This document shows, piece by piece, positions 10,651-23,700 of a DNA stretch of 64,000 bases; position 1 is the stretch's first letter; each line of letters starts with the position of its first letter. The stretch is taken from the NCBI RefSeq assembly GCF_027744825.2, contig NC_071343.1, positions 9,384,866 to 9,448,865 on the forward strand, written 5' to 3'. A program made the translations under genes and the position numbers. The stretch comes from Synchiropus splendidus (taxonomy: Eukaryota > Chordata > Actinopteri > Syngnathiformes > Callionymidae). The notes under the pieces are model-generated. The model was given only the letters and a program-made list of their open reading frames with translations. It was not told the origin of the DNA and searched no databases.

Positions 10651-12440
10651 GAAAAAGAGTTGGAATCACAGGTGGTTGGTGGGCGTTTTACTGTCTGGAA
10701 CACTACCAATGTAGGCTGCTCGAGGGCTTTGGTACTTTAAAATTATTAATCAATATGTCGATAATACACATATGAATCATTTGTTTATCTATGGTAATAT
10801 ATTGTAATATGCTTAAGTCATTCAAGATTATTTTGTTTATTATTTGTTTTCCTTTTGAGCCATAAAAAGGGAAACTATATGAACACTTTCCAACTGAAAG
10901 CTGTGATACAATATTGAGATAAGAGATGAAACTTTTTGCCCTTTGATCTCAATATTTCTTCAAGTCACAGCCAGTATTTAAAGGTGATGTTTGTTTTTCG
11001 TATGTTCAACTGAAAAAGCTAGTTCAAAAGCTTCTTCGGCACCCGGCGTTCTTTCAACTCAAATTAAGAGTTTGAAATGTGACTTGTTTGACTTTCCTCC
11101 ATCGATCCTGTACAGCCTCCTCACCACAACTCAATAGTCTTAATTAAAAACAACCACATTAAGGGCTCTCCGGTGGATGTTCACGTTCCAGCAAGTTTCA
11201 TTGAAATGTTCTTTTTTTTTATACAACGCACACATTGCACAAAAACCTAAGCAAACACGAAGACTCTGTATGTCAAGGCCTTGATGTGTGTATGGATGGT
11301 GTGTGGTTGATTTGCTGTCATGTGCCAGACATGTTCTTTCATCTCCGACTCCCTCACATGGTGATTTTAGGCTGAGCGTCAAGTTGGCTGCAGCTGAAGT
11401 GGCAACCTTTCACTCCCTCAATCTCATCGCAGATCTTCTCTAATGAGTGGAAGGTCATCCAACAGCCCCGCTGACCTCGCTCCCCAACACCACACACGAA
11501 GAGAGCGGGGAACTTTCAGGTTGTCCTTTATTTAAAAAAAAAAAAAAACAGGCATCAAAGGTAAACTCAAGTGTTCCATGCCTTAGTAAGCAGTGAGGTC
11601 ACGATGCTCTGGCAGGTCAAGATGGATTCTGTTTCACGAAGAAAGACTGTAATGTATCATTATTATGGTTACACCGAAAGCAGACACGTCGGATGAACAA
11701 GTCACCTTGTTCTTGTTTACAATGATGTAATTGTGTCATTGCCAAAGTGTGTCATCATCCTCACACAGCATCCTTTTTTTTTAAGGTGAAGAAATTTTCA
11801 TTATTGAGAACAGAATCTGCATCATGGAAGTCCACTGCAGAATACAAAGCAGCATCACATTAACATTATACTGACATCATTTTTACACTTCATCACCTAA
11901 AAATCAAACACTGTTTGTGCAATGGAGGGACTGCAACAACGACAAAAGCAATGCTCACGACCAACCCAAATAAGACATGTATGAAACCTCCCTTTCCATA
12001 GAAAAACTGAGAAATCCAGGCGTGCACAAAGCAAGATCAAAACTGATCAACAAGAAGAGATTATATTTTTAGCAACCCATGTACTTTACAAGCAAAAATG
12101 TTTTTCGAGTTGACAAGTAAAAGGACCACAAGACAACACATCTGTTTCAATTGTCTCCAATGGAGTGGATAACATACACATTGAGGGACAAAGAATAATA
12201 TTTTGAAAAAATATGGGGCCCTTTTTTTGGACTATCTTGAAAGAAATGACTTGTCAGGTCTACTGCAGAAACCAGAACAAGAATAGCTTCAACATTGATA
12301 GGTGAGCTAAAAGTGCAGAGTCAGTGTGAGTAGCATTGTTTTTGTTTGGCTGTTTTTCAGACGGGGTTTCTGTCTGAATGTTTCTGTGCTCTTTTAGAAA
12401 ATAAACAGATGTAGTGCTGAGGCCAGTACGAGGCGCTGTC
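10651..12440. other. Single-copy DNA, nothing recognised
   Basis: No domain-bearing frame, RNA gene or known repeat is visible. A-runs occur at about 11533-11547. The short frames on both strands are at background level. Confidence 0.45.
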
Positions 12441-12446
12441 ATGCTC

Positions 12447-12497
12447 TTGCAAAAAAAAAGAGAAAATGTGAGATAAATACATGTAAAAGAATTGCAG
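12447..12497. repeat. Short dispersed repeat related to 8395-8445
   Basis: The stretch contains GATAAATACATGTAAAAGAA and aligns over about 47 bp with a stretch between the two direct repeats at 8336-8499 (A-run, GAGA, ATGTGAGATAAATACA, ATTGCA). Both copies are in the same orientation. The family is unknown. Confidence 0.5.
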
Positions 12498-14880
12498 AGG
12501 CAAAAGAACAACAACAGCACAAATGTGCCGATCAAAGCGGAAACTACATCGGAGACACTGGTGTGGACATACGACCAGGAACATGTCTCCTGAACGGTTC
12601 AGGAATAGGTTGCCCCCTAGAGGCTCCATCGATGCCTGCATAGGTAAAATATTTCCTGGGTTTTTAAATTTACTTCAAACGTACCAGATAACATCAGAGA
12701 TAAAGCCAAGAAAATAGCTTACCTGTAACAGCAAGCAAGCTGATCCTATGATATTACGAAATTTGGAAAACTGAACTTGTGGCTCAGTGAAACAAATGAC
12801 CTCAACAAGTGTCCACTCTGGGATCCGGTTTCATAAACTTTCTTTTCCAGTGAATGAAAAAGAAAGTTGCATGAAGAAGAAGGGCCTTGCCAACTTAGAA
12901 CCTTCACAGAAATGTTATTATTATGTGAGAATAAATAATAATAATGTATTATGCATCTAAAGTCATAGATAGATTAGATAAGACACAAAGAAAAGACACA
13001 ATATTTGTAGAGTACCATCCACCTACAGTATCTTCTTTGTCTTAGTCTTTGTTTTGCATCTGTGTCAACAACACAGTACAAGAATAACAATAAATGAACG
13101 TACAATTATTAAAATAAATAAACAATAAAAACAAAGTTTGTCCTGAAAATAAGAGAAAGAGAAAAACCTGCGCCGGATACATGCCAACTCATTTCTTCCC
13201 TTGAACACCCTTCTTTCATCACTGAAATATTCTCTCAAGATGAAACTGAAGATCACATTAATGCAAATTGACTTTCCATGATTCAGTTTACTTTATGTAA
13301 TCTGTCCCCCCCTCTCTGTCTCCCTGTCTTTTTTTCCCGCTGACTTTCCCCCACAGGTTGCAAAATTCCGTTGGAATGCTCGACTGATTTTGCAGGAGCT
13401 GCAGGGCTCTGCAGGCTTGCAGCTGACTATAAAGAGGACACTCACATAATGCTTAAGTTCGCGTGCACAAATAAACACACACAAACATTAGAGGGCTGAG
13501 CCATAGACACCACAACAGTCAACAGTGTCATGAAGACAGGTACATTTTTTTCCCCAAAAAAACAATCCATTGTGTTTAAGCATGCTGGTTTCTTCACCAA
13601 ATCTGTTTTATTTGATAGCTGTTTTGACACTAGTCCGTGTCAAATCCTGCAATGTTTTCCTGGATCCAGATGGTAAAGTCAAACCAAACACAGACACAGT
13701 CAAAAATACCATCCAAATACAGCAATTACTATAACAACTCTGAGTAAAGAAACCATCATTTGCACATCATTTTCCACAGAGTGTTGAAAACTTTTAGAGG
13801 CAAAAACTTGTGCTATATATATCTCCCCACAAATCCCGTGCCTTGTCTCGGCTTTCATTAAAAAGGAATGAGACAATCCTGTAACCTCCGACGCGTTTCT
13901 GCCTGTTATCAGTTCAACCTTAATAACCCCGTCTGTCTGCATCTATTGACAGTTGCTCTCTTTACATACACCTACCTCTACGCTCTGCAGCACCCACACA
14001 CTCACACCGATATAGATATAGATCAATCTGCCTTTGAAGACCCATTTTCTCACATCTTCGCACGAGGTCCGTGGTATATCTGAGTCATTTGCTTCCACTG
14101 TGTTGTGGGATCAGCAACAAACCAGAGGAAAGTTTCATGGCCTACAAAGTAACAGGTCAAGCTCGTGCATGTCGACGGCGGCGCTTGTCAAACCAGTCGC
14201 GCCACTTTAGCATAACCCATGAAGAAAACAGATTTGACAGTTAACGTTAAAACCCAAATTGTTGCAGCAGTCGTGGACTTAAGAAGTCAGCCTGTTAGTT
14301 ATGTAAAGCGCTACCCTGATTTGTAGAGTGTGTCCTTTGTCCGTTACACAATGTGTGTAAACACACCAGCAAGGAAACAAATCCACAATTAGAGTGGAAA
14401 CGAAAAGATAATAAAAGTATCAGTAAACATTTTAGAATTGTTCCAAACATGTTTTACTTATCCAGTCAGACAGCAACACCAGGGAGGAAGTATGGGAGAT
14501 TCTTACCTGCAAAACAAAACGAAAAACACTGTTAGACAAGTGAGTCGAAGAGGTCAAAAAGCAAAGTTTAAAAGTTATGGCATAACAGAATCGGGCAAAA
14601 ATGTGCTCCGCCAGGGGCGTTCGATAAAAGTTTTAAAATGTGTGAGCTATATAAAAATATTCCTCACAAATCCTCACCAACCAAACAGATAAACTGCTGG
14701 GGCATTTAATAACATGAATATAGCTTTGAGCTTTCATTTTTGTTGTTGACCAACCATTTTTTTTTTTTGGACTGGACAGAATTTTTTTCGGGACGTGCGC
14801 CACCTTCGGCATCACTAAACATCCATCCATCGTCCATCCTCACTTTTACATTTGTTTCTCGGACAAGCCGTCCACACTCA
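12498..14880. other. Single-copy DNA, nothing recognised
   Basis: Short frames on both strands lack motifs. Minor simple sequence occurs (AATAATAATA near 12930-12945, GATATAGATATAGAT near 14010). No gene or RNA feature is supported. Confidence 0.45.
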
Positions 14881-14881
14881 C

Positions 14882-15146
14882 AAGGCGTGATATATTGGGA
14901 AAGGGGACTTCTGCGTCCTATGCTGACGCCGAAAGTAGCCCTTAGCGTTGCATGTTGACGCATTAGGCTTTTAAAGAAGCAAGGCAGTGTCACGGAAGAA
15001 GACAGCTTCCGACAAATGATCCGTGCCTCCTGCCTGGAACGCTACACGTGAAGGTAAACATTTCTTTACTCCATTGAAATGCCTACACCTCAACATGCAA
15101 CGCTGGAATCTGCCTTTGGTGAAAATTCCACATTCCCAAGGGAGAA
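14882..15146. mobile_element. Long-TIR fold-back element, family FB-A, copy 1
   Basis: The left arm (about 14882-14970) reads AAGGCGTGATATATTGGGAA, then GGACTTCTGCGTCCTATGCT, then GCGTTGCATGTTGACGCATT. The right arm (about 15080-15146) carries the complement in decayed form: CAACATGCAACGCTGG, then CTGCCTTTGGTG and CCACATTCCCAAGG. The central stretch of about 110 bp has no coding frame. The same arms recur at 25134-25549 (both arms) and 37766-37885 (one arm). The superfamily cannot be assigned from the sequence alone. Confidence 0.75.
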
Positions 15147-16060
15147 GGTGAGAGTGGGCTGACGCAACCGACAGTACAACCACTGACACGCTTCAAGTAC
15201 TTGATGACAAATATCACAGAAGGACAGTGCAGCACTCTGACAAGTTGCTGCATCGAATAGTGTGCATGTGCTGATGTGCAGTAAGCTAGCACAACACAAT
15301 TTCTACTTGTAAAAGCTTTTTAAACCAGAAAGCGGCAGGCAACATAACCTCAAAATTATGTGAGAAAACATCGAAAAATCGTACTCAGAACCAAATGTAC
15401 CAGGAGGGAGACAGTAAATGAAGGTTATTAGCCAATAGCGAAATATATACATATTAAAAAGTCATCATCATGAAGCAATGTCATCGTAATCATCGAACCA
15501 ATTTATTTAAAAAAAAACAAAAAAAAACAATAAATTCTATTGGAATCCAACAATGCAGTACAAACACTTAACTTTTTTTTGACATTTTGCAAATACAAAA
15601 GATAGGGGGCATTGAGATGAGCTGATACAGGTGTTCAGACGTCAAAAAAAAAAAAAAATTGGCACTCAAGGATTAAAGACGCATAACAAAGGAACAAACA
15701 ACACAAAACTCTGGTCTGGTAATAACAAAGAAATAGCTTTTCATTAGCATTTCCTCTCAAAAGCAAGGGACTGCTCTTTGTTGTCAACCAGCCAACCATA
15801 CAGAGCTCATTAAGAGCACACTGAGGCAGATATTTGCACAAAATGTGTGTAAAAACACATTTCCTGTGTGTATGTGGACATTCTTTGAGGCATATTGTGT
15901 TATTAGAATGCAGAATATACGAGTCAGAGACACAACAAAAATATGTTTGTTCAGGAAAACCACACTCAAAGTCAGGTACGTGTTTTTCTTGCTTGTCCTA
16001 TTACAGTAAATTACAGAAGTTCTCCTTCAGAAACTGAATGATGAATTACTCTCAGCCCCC
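15147..16060. other. Single-copy DNA, nothing recognised
   Basis: A-rich interruptions occur at 15508-15530 and 15643-15658. No coding frame longer than about 70 codons and no repeat family is recognised. Confidence 0.45.
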
Positions 16061-16640
16061 TTTATAGTATTTCTGGCCTCTGTTCCATCTTGCATGGCTT
16101 CTTTTCTTTTAAGATGGACTGGCAGCCTATGATGTCCCGCAGCAGAAGCCAAATGCAATGTCTTTGCTACAGAGGTCCTGGTTGATACTGAACCAGTTCA
16201 AATCTGAAGACAAGGAGAAAGCATCTGTTTCTCTGGCCAGCAGAACTAGTTAAACCCATTTATTGTCCCAAGAGATACTGGCTTCTCTCTCATTTCATCA
16301 CGTTTTGTTTGCAGTTGTAGCCTTCACGTTTTGGGGCAGAAACCTGAGAGACCTGGACTCCCCAAGCTGCTCTGAGAAAACACTCTGTCAGTCTTGGGTT
16401 TGACCCAGGGCCTCCACCCTTTTCTGCCATTGGCTCACCTGTCTTCACTAGAACCTGACAGTCTCCAGCTATCCCTCACTCTTCTGAGGATCTGCAGAAC
16501 TTCCATTTGAGGCAAAAGCCTCATCTCCACCTGGACAGGACAGTCCAACTGAAATCCTTGGTCTCAGACTAGAGGATCCTGATCCAAATTCCTGCTCCTT
16601 CGCAAGCAGCTTTCATATATTCCAAACAGGAGCACATGAG
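16061..16640 (-). mobile_element. Degenerate antisense LINE relic (tentative)
   Basis: On the minus strand, 16560-16474 reads CTGTCCAGGTGGAGATGAGG, CTTTTGCCTCAAATGGAAGT and then AGAGTGAGGG. This parallels the plus-strand LINE fragment at 58761-58870 (CTCTCCAGGTCGGTGGAGAG, TTCTTGCCTCAAGTGGCGGA, GAGTGAGGG). The rest of the interval has the higher GC and non-simple texture of an old retroposon, but I could not align it. The reading frame is destroyed. Confidence 0.4.
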
Positions 16641-17759
16641 ATATGAGATCCTAACACCACAACACCAAAAACGTCAAGAAATAATTCGCATAAATTATGC
16701 ACAGAATACGTGAAAATGGACAACAAATGAAAATGTTTATTAAGAGCCACATTATCTTCACGTTCATATTATATCTGCAGCATTTTCATGCAAGATATTT
16801 TCATTCAAAATATGACGCTTTACAGCATGAGAAAGATCACATCAGAAATCATGAGGAGAGCGTAGCATCTGACAAACCACTCGATACATTTCGAACTGAA
16901 GACACTCCTGTCCAAGTGGAAAAATACCACTTCTCAATTTCCATCACAGCAATTGTACACTTGTAGAGCTTCTTGCGGCCTTGTCCAAACCACACCATTG
17001 ACATTCCGATAAGACAACACTAAGAACGTCCTTCACAGATAACGACTGCGTTACGACCACTATACACCACTTTTTCTGAAAGCCGGCACTTGCTATATTG
17101 CCTCTGACGGACAAAGACTACCTAATGGGAAGTCAAAGGGCCAACATTGTCTGCAAGAAGCAGAATATAGTCTTCTCAACGCCAGTTAGTTCTCCCCAGG
17201 TAGTGCTCGAAAGAAGAAAGGTTATGCATATTAACCCTAGTTAGATGAGCGGAGGCGGAGCTCCTTAATGGGCTCAGTAGGCTTGTCCAGTCTTCCCTGA
17301 AGAGCATGTCACACACTGCACACTGCTTCTGTGTGACTCTAGTCGTGTTCCAACAGGACAGTTCCGTGGGAGTAATGGTGTCCGTTAATGGCCATGAGTG
17401 AAAAGATATTTTTAAGGGGAAATAATGGCGTGTGAAGTAGGATGTACACCTAAGAAAAAAAATGCATCCACCTATGGTACCAGAACCTTTCAGTAGCTTT
17501 GTCTCACGGAGACATTTTAGTGGCCGACTTGATAAACCCAAGAGGGAAGTGATTAAATGCCCATCCGTTCATTCATCCATTTCTTCCCTCTGAGATTAGA
17601 TTGAAGGGAAAGTGGTGCAGGCTTCCATCACCCCAGACACCTGGGTTGATCATGACTGAGCCACCTCGACAGTCAGGGTTGTTTATCAGGGGGGTTATTG
17701 GGACAATGGCAGAGCACTTTGTATGTTCTTATTATGTCCTTATGTCCTTATCTTTGTAT
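16641..17759. other. Single-copy DNA, nothing recognised
   Basis: A plus-strand frame of 89 codons at 16697-16966 and a minus-strand frame of 121 codons at 17176-17541 are open, but no motif is recognised in either. CATTCATCCATTTCTTCCCT near 17569 might be a decayed retroposon tail. Confidence 0.4.
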
Positions 17760-18060
17760 GTCCGCCTAACTCGTGACTTAGTCAAGACTGAGACCATATG
17801 GACCAAACCAAGATAGAGACCAGACTAAATATAAAACACAGAAGTATAAGTCTATAAGTGATCTTGACAGAACATTATTTCTTACTGCAAAACAAATTTC
17901 CAACATAAATCAAGAATCTTTCATTGGAACAAACCACGAGTTGGTTCTTGTCTCAGTCTTGGTCTCGGCCTCAACCCCCTTAATGGTCTTGGTCTCCACT
18001 CGACCTTGGCGCATCAAACCCTTGGTCTTGGTCTCTGTATGCTATGGTGTCAGTCTACAC
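17760..18060. repeat. Degenerate dispersed repeat rich in GGTCTTGGTCTC motifs
   Basis: The right part (17940-18035) repeats CTTGGTCTC/CTCGGCCTC/CTTGGTCTCC several times. The left part (17775-17825) has the complementary AAGACTGAGACC and AAGATAGAGACC, so the ends are partly inverted. Repeats with this wording are common in fish genomes; the class is not assigned. Confidence 0.5.
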
Positions 18061-18233
18061 TCAGTTTCCACCAGTCCACCTGAGTGATCCTCCTTAGTAA
18101 TCTTCCATCAGGGGAGAAGTCCTCCTCGACTGATAATGAGGTAGAACTGTGTTTATACAACAGCAAACAACAGAAAACTCAACAACTTAAGATATTAAAT
18201 TGACCAGAACACTGCTATCATACTTAGCGACTA

Positions 18234-18528
18234 CAAGTAACATCCGACTTACCTGCTTGACTTACGTCCACCTGTACTTATGACCACCGCCAGGAGATAC
18301 TGATTTTTTTTTTTTTTATTCAATGTCTGGCGTCACCTAGCAGTCTGGCATTGCGTACAGTTACAGCAGCACAGTGTCCCAGCATCTCACTCTCACACAG
18401 TGATCTACCACTACAGTAGGACATATAACCCTCACGGCTGCTATTTTGAATGGCATTCCACTTACGTCCAATCCCAGTTACGACCGGTTGGTCGGAGCGG
18501 ATCCCGGTCGTAAGTCGGACGTTACTTG
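18234..18528. mobile_element. Complete TA-flanked MITE, 295 bp, pogo/Tc1-type
   Basis: The left terminus reads CAAGTAACATCCGACTTACC. The right terminus on the minus strand reads CAAGTAACGTCCGACTTACG, so the inverted repeat matches at 18 of the first 19 bases. Both ends are bordered by TA (18232-18233 and 18529-18530). There is no transposase frame, so it needs a transposase supplied elsewhere. A T-run lies inside the element at about 18305-18320. The ends differ from those of the CAGTGGTACC family, so this is a separate element family. Confidence 0.88.
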
Positions 18529-18530
18529 TA

Positions 18531-19375
18531 TTGGTCAACATCTAACAAACTAGCATTCATGTTTTTTTGGTCATTAATAAACATATTTTTCTACCTCTGT
18601 ACAGCTACTCCCCATGACAGAGCTGTTTGAAATGACCAAGCCATTTTCACATTAGCTACCTCGCAAATAATGACCACCTTAATGGCTTAATCCAACCGCT
18701 AACCAGCTTTAAACTAAAATCTACAAATCCCATTACGCAATTTGGTTTCGCAAATTAGTAGAAATGGAACCTGAACCGTAACTATGTGGAAACACACTAA
18801 GTACAGATGCAGTACGTAAGGAGCAACAGCGTGTACTTAAGGAGTTTTCAATGGTACATCCATCCAGAGAAGTGCGCTGGCTTCGCACTCAGCCTTAGAG
18901 GCACCACATGTGCGCCACCAGAAGCACTTCGGGCCAGGTATCGAGTGCTGCTGTGCTTGTATTTCATTTCAATGTAAATTAGATGCAGAGGTGTTTAAAG
19001 TGAAATGCATTGGAAAAATGTATTTTCCAAGAACACTGGAGTAAGACGTTTTTCCTTTACGCTAATATTTGACAAGCGACTGATTCTGTAATGTGAAGTC
19101 GAGAGAGGCTTCGCGCAACAAGTCGTCTGCAGCAGCTATGCATTTTTTGAACTTGCGCTCATGTTATAAATGTGAGAGCAACAATTTTTTCATCTCAAAT
19201 TCAAGGCATCATTTCGCCATAAAACAGCCATCAGAGCTTAAACCAAAAATGATTCAAATGTTCTGTAGTTTCAAAAATTCATTTCTGCATGAATGTAAAT
19301 GCTAGAAAAAAAAGAACGCGTACTAACAACTATATATGGCTCACAGACTGATCAAGCATGAAAACCATTCCACAT
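18531..19375. other. Single-copy DNA, nothing recognised
   Basis: AT-rich unique sequence with only short unsupported frames and no recognised repeat. Confidence 0.45.
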
Positions 19376-20560
19376 GTTTGAGGAAAAGATAATGCTGTAA
19401 TCCCGATCATCTAATTTGTCAATATCTGCTGCGATGTGTACGCAGTTATTAGCGAGTCTTATCCCTCAAGTCAATAAACACGGACAGTGAGTAAGTTGTT
19501 TTGCACAGAAATAGAATGAAAAGCCATGTTGATGAATGGAAACAACGTCATTTTGATAAAACGTTCTGAGAGCGGCTTCACCTCGGTGTGATGGCCACAT
19601 GCCTCCATTTCTCCTCCTCTCTCCCCTTAGTAAAAGAAGACAGCCGATGTATGCCTGAGCGACATATCCCTTCCTCAGATAATGGAATTGCCTGGCTGTA
19701 ATAATAATTTGAATTTCACACTCTGGCGCCTCGGTGCGTGGGGATCGCCGGAGCAGTGGCATAAATTACCCTCCATGCTCTGAGCTGATCGATAACTGCC
19801 CTGTTCGCCACCTATTGATCTGAGACAAGTCCCGGGGACTCAAGTGCAACCTGCCACTGCCTACACACGAGCTCAACAGTAATAGCCATTTAAAGGTTGA
19901 GCAAGTACACCAGAGAACTAGCGTGTCAGAAAGTTGCTTACTCCGCGCAGGTTAGGCAGGTTTTATCCATTAACGCGTTGAGGTGACAAGAGACGTCCTA
20001 GTCTTGCATTAATGGCATTTTAAGACCAAAACCACCGTGACATGAAGTGTACCGTTTATTTATGAGGAGGGGCCGACCAGATCCTTTGACTTGGAATCGA
20101 TGTTTTTTGAATAATTTCAGGGAAAATCACCTGTCAAAAAAATAGAAATTCCAGCAGGTAATATCTTTGACCTTTCTGCAGGTCTCCAGCTGTGTCGGGT
20201 CTGCGGCAATCACAAGCGATAATGATGTGAATCCATCCTCAGTTTAAGGTTTTCTCCCCCCCCCCCCCGTGTTTGCAAAGGGAAGCCAATGAATCAATGA
20301 GTGTCATAAACCTGCCCCCATGATGGAGACGGAGCTCCGGTGTGCTCACAACACCAGGACCAGGCATGTCCTCCGGCAAGGCCATGCAGGCTGCAGGGGA
20401 ATTTGAATAAAAATACCTCCGAAATGGCCTGGTGTCTATTGAAAATTCCACACCGCAGTTGCTCTTCACTGACGTCAAGACCAAACAATGACTTTTACTG
20501 GGCCGCCACAAACATGTCTCCAACACGTGGAGCAGTTTCAAGATTTAAGAGGATTAGCTA
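19376..20560. promoter_or_regulatory. Candidate conserved non-coding region
   Basis: The stretch is free of repeats apart from a C-run at 20258-20268. It combines balanced composition with many TAAT/ATTA, GATAA and CATAAATTA-type cores, for example TGGCATAAATTACCCTCCAT and GCTGTAATAATAATTTGAAT. This texture is typical of vertebrate developmental enhancers and unlike the AT-rich flanks. Opposite-strand frames of 98-100 codons are open across it but show no protein features. This is a guess from texture; no alignment was possible. Confidence 0.3.
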
Positions 20561-21581
20561 AACATACACAGACATTTTCAGGATTATAAATATGAGTAAT
20601 TACAGTGTAAATGTGACTCACTAACTGACTTCTGTTGTTGTTGTGGTTGGATAAAGACTGGACAGGAGAGAAAAGTCTGCCAACTGAAATCAACCTCCAA
20701 AATAGGAATAATATTATGATGAAAAAATGATGATAAAAGTGTTATGATATTACATACATCGGATATTTTATTTTATTTTCGCTCCCTTCACTCTACCACA
20801 ATGGAAAACAAAAGACCCCTCCTGAATCACTGATACGATCCCGAAAGAGTATAGAGAGAAGAACATTCCAGCTATGAGCATTTGACCCGGCTCTCTGCCA
20901 AAGAGCACTGGAACAGCAGTGTGGGCCTGTTTTCTTTGGACCATTCATGTCGCTCTGGTTAGCAATCATAGATGTATATCAACAAACCGCCTCACCGCTT
21001 CACTGAGTAGTCAAGAAGCAGTGTTTGCTCACAAACAACTAACTGTGAAGCTCGGCTAAGAGAGAGGCGCCAGGAGAGAGGTGCAGAGGTGCATCAAAGA
21101 TGAAAGGAAAACCTTCACAGAGAATCAACTGAGGAATCAGGCGCACAACATCAGATGAAGCCCTGACTCAGACCATCGAGCTCCTGGTGCTCCCGAGGAA
21201 TTGGAGTAACTCCATGGTCTTTGAGCTTTGTTTTCAGCTGATGTGAAGAAACTGATGGAAAAGTGCAGGGAGGGTCACTCATTCCAGCAGAGGTGAAGAT
21301 GAAGGCATCAGCTCCACATTGACACATCACAGTGACCAACAATCCTTTTACAGTGACATCATCCTGAAGCAGCACCTTTGTGAAAACATTCCACCCGTGC
21401 TGCCGACATCCAACCAAAGTTTAGGGGAAGTGTTGTCGTTGTCCTCAGGCTCTCAGTCACTTGATATATATTACATTTGTATCATAGTTCAAAGTATCAT
21501 AAGCGTTTTGAGTTAGCAATAAATTAATGCATATTTGGAAAATGGAAGTTAAGCAAACTGTTGTTGATACATCCCATGATC

Positions 21582-21583
<2 letters not shown>
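20561..21583. other. Single-copy DNA, nothing recognised
   Basis: Unique sequence with short unsupported frames, including an 88-codon minus-strand frame at 21151-21417 without motifs. Confidence 0.4.

Positions 21584-21650
<67 letters not shown>
21584..21650. repeat. (TA)n microsatellite followed by a T-run
   Basis: An uninterrupted AT alternation of about 50 bases leads directly into a T-run of about 18 bases. It reads as YIYIYI on the minus strand, which is an artefact. Confidence 0.97.
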
Positions 21651-23700
21651 GGATCAATTATTATTTAAAATTGGACAATATATAATAATAATAAATAATA
21701 ATCGTGCAGCTGTACTTTGCAACATCAACATCCAAACATCAGTCATGAACCTTATGATTTACAGCCGTAGCAACAGCAAACATTAATATGGCTTTCATAA
21801 TGCTGCGAGAGGGAAAATGCTGACAGACACATAGGAAGAAGAAGGATGCTCAGGAAAACCTGGACGTTACAATCAGTGCTCTGTTATTGCTCTATAACCT
21901 TCAGTCTAAAACTTCCCATCTTCAATGAACAGATTTGACACCACTTGATAGTTGACAAGTGTAAAGTCAGCCGTGATAGCACACTTGAACCAAAAGATCC
22001 TCTTTTGTCACACTTCCACGGCACTTCTAACGCCGAATTGAATAACTGATCAAAAGAGACGGAGAGCATTTGCACACTTGACAGACACTACACATGAATA
22101 CAAATACATCTGGACGTAAAGCCAAAAACACGACTCTGCTCCCTCACATCTGTCCAAGAGAAGAAAAGAAAAGCCGCTGAAGGGCATGGATTGTGCTCAA
22201 AAATTCCCTTTCAACCTCTCACATAGTGGGCCACGCTCCCTCTGAGGATCAGAATCACATCGTCTCATTCGAAATTACACATGACACAGTTAGAATACTG
22301 CAAGTAAACAGAGACGTGCACTTTATTTTTATCGCCCTCTTCAAGCGATGAATGGCTGCTTAAGTTGAATAACTATAAAGCAATAAGGATACAGCTTGAA
22401 GATGATCATAATTGTGTGCAACAGTGAGGCTAATGACTTAATGTAGACACTATTGTGGCAGGAGCTCTAAAGTGTGATGGATTCATCTTTCATTTACACT
22501 TGAAGACAGAGATCAGATCTTGATATTCACTGGACACTTAAGTGGATAAAGGTGGGTCTCAATGAAGCAAATGACAGGACTTCTTACTTGACCTCACATG
22601 GTGTATTTTGGCCACAACTTCTGCAACAATCCATGTAGTTTTTAATACATAATATGTGGATGTTTTTATTAAAGAGAAGGATTCTCTCTCAAATTCCCAC
22701 AATGTGTGCATCCCGTCTTTGGCTGTCGATGGGTTGCTGACTCGCTTAAATAGACAGAATAAGGTCCCCCTGTATCTCTGAATGGGTTCCTCACTCTGAG
22801 AAGCTTATTAGCATGATGCAATTCAGGTGTTTACATTGCAAAAAAGGGGTCATCTAATAAACAAGATAAAACACTCGCTCTGAGCAAATATGCACTGGAA
22901 ACAGGTGAAATTGAACCATGAAGTATGATATATTCACTTGATTTCTTGACTAAAAGTTTGGCATATGCAGAAATGGGATGTATCCAGCGGGCCGTAAAAT
23001 TTGTCAAAAATGTTGACATTTTTTTGACAGCCCAAAATAAATATAATAAACTGAAAGTATTTATATAATATAATAATATCTGATGTTAAGATTATCTTTC
23101 TTATGATTGTAGCTTTTAACTGGCCCAAAATAGGTGAGATACAGTACAGTTTGAAGTGTGTGATCCAAAATGTCCTGTCTATTATAGACAAAAAAGACAT
23201 GGCTGTGCTCGAGTTACGACAACAGAAATACGCAACTCATGCTTAAAACAAGACTCCCAGATCTAAATGTCCGTTTAAATCTTGTTTAGAGCCACATCAT
23301 TGGCAGTGAACCTCTCTACCTTCAGTAAGGGAGGTTCATCTGTCTGTCAGGCTTTCAGTAAAATATTTCACTGTAAAGTTCATGTAAATGTTGCTCATAA
23401 GAAAAGGAAAAGATTATTAAAAAAAATAATGGCAGGTGTTAGAACCATCAAATCCAACAATCCTTTGAAGATTTATCACATCCTCTATTATGGAAAGCGC
23501 AATGTCATAAATTCTAAACAAAATGACGACGTACCTTTTTGCACTGGAAAGCCTTTCGAGAACTTTGTTCTCAAGTACTTGATTCCCTAGCTATAAAATA
23601 GTCGTTTTTGATCTATAAAAAAAACCTAAAAAAGGAATGTCCATAATAAGTAGAATTCAGTGTTGATAGAAACTCTTATTTTATGACGCTTCATTTCATT
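21651..23700. other. AT-rich single-copy DNA, nothing recognised
   Basis: Frames of up to 102 codons (23282-23590, plus) are open, but they are AT-rich and show no motif. No repeat family is recognised. Confidence 0.45.

Noticed and set aside
14606..14622. CAGGGGCGTTCG match to the right part of the Tigger-like MITE
   Set aside because: About 12 bases match with no alignable flanks and no terminus nearby.
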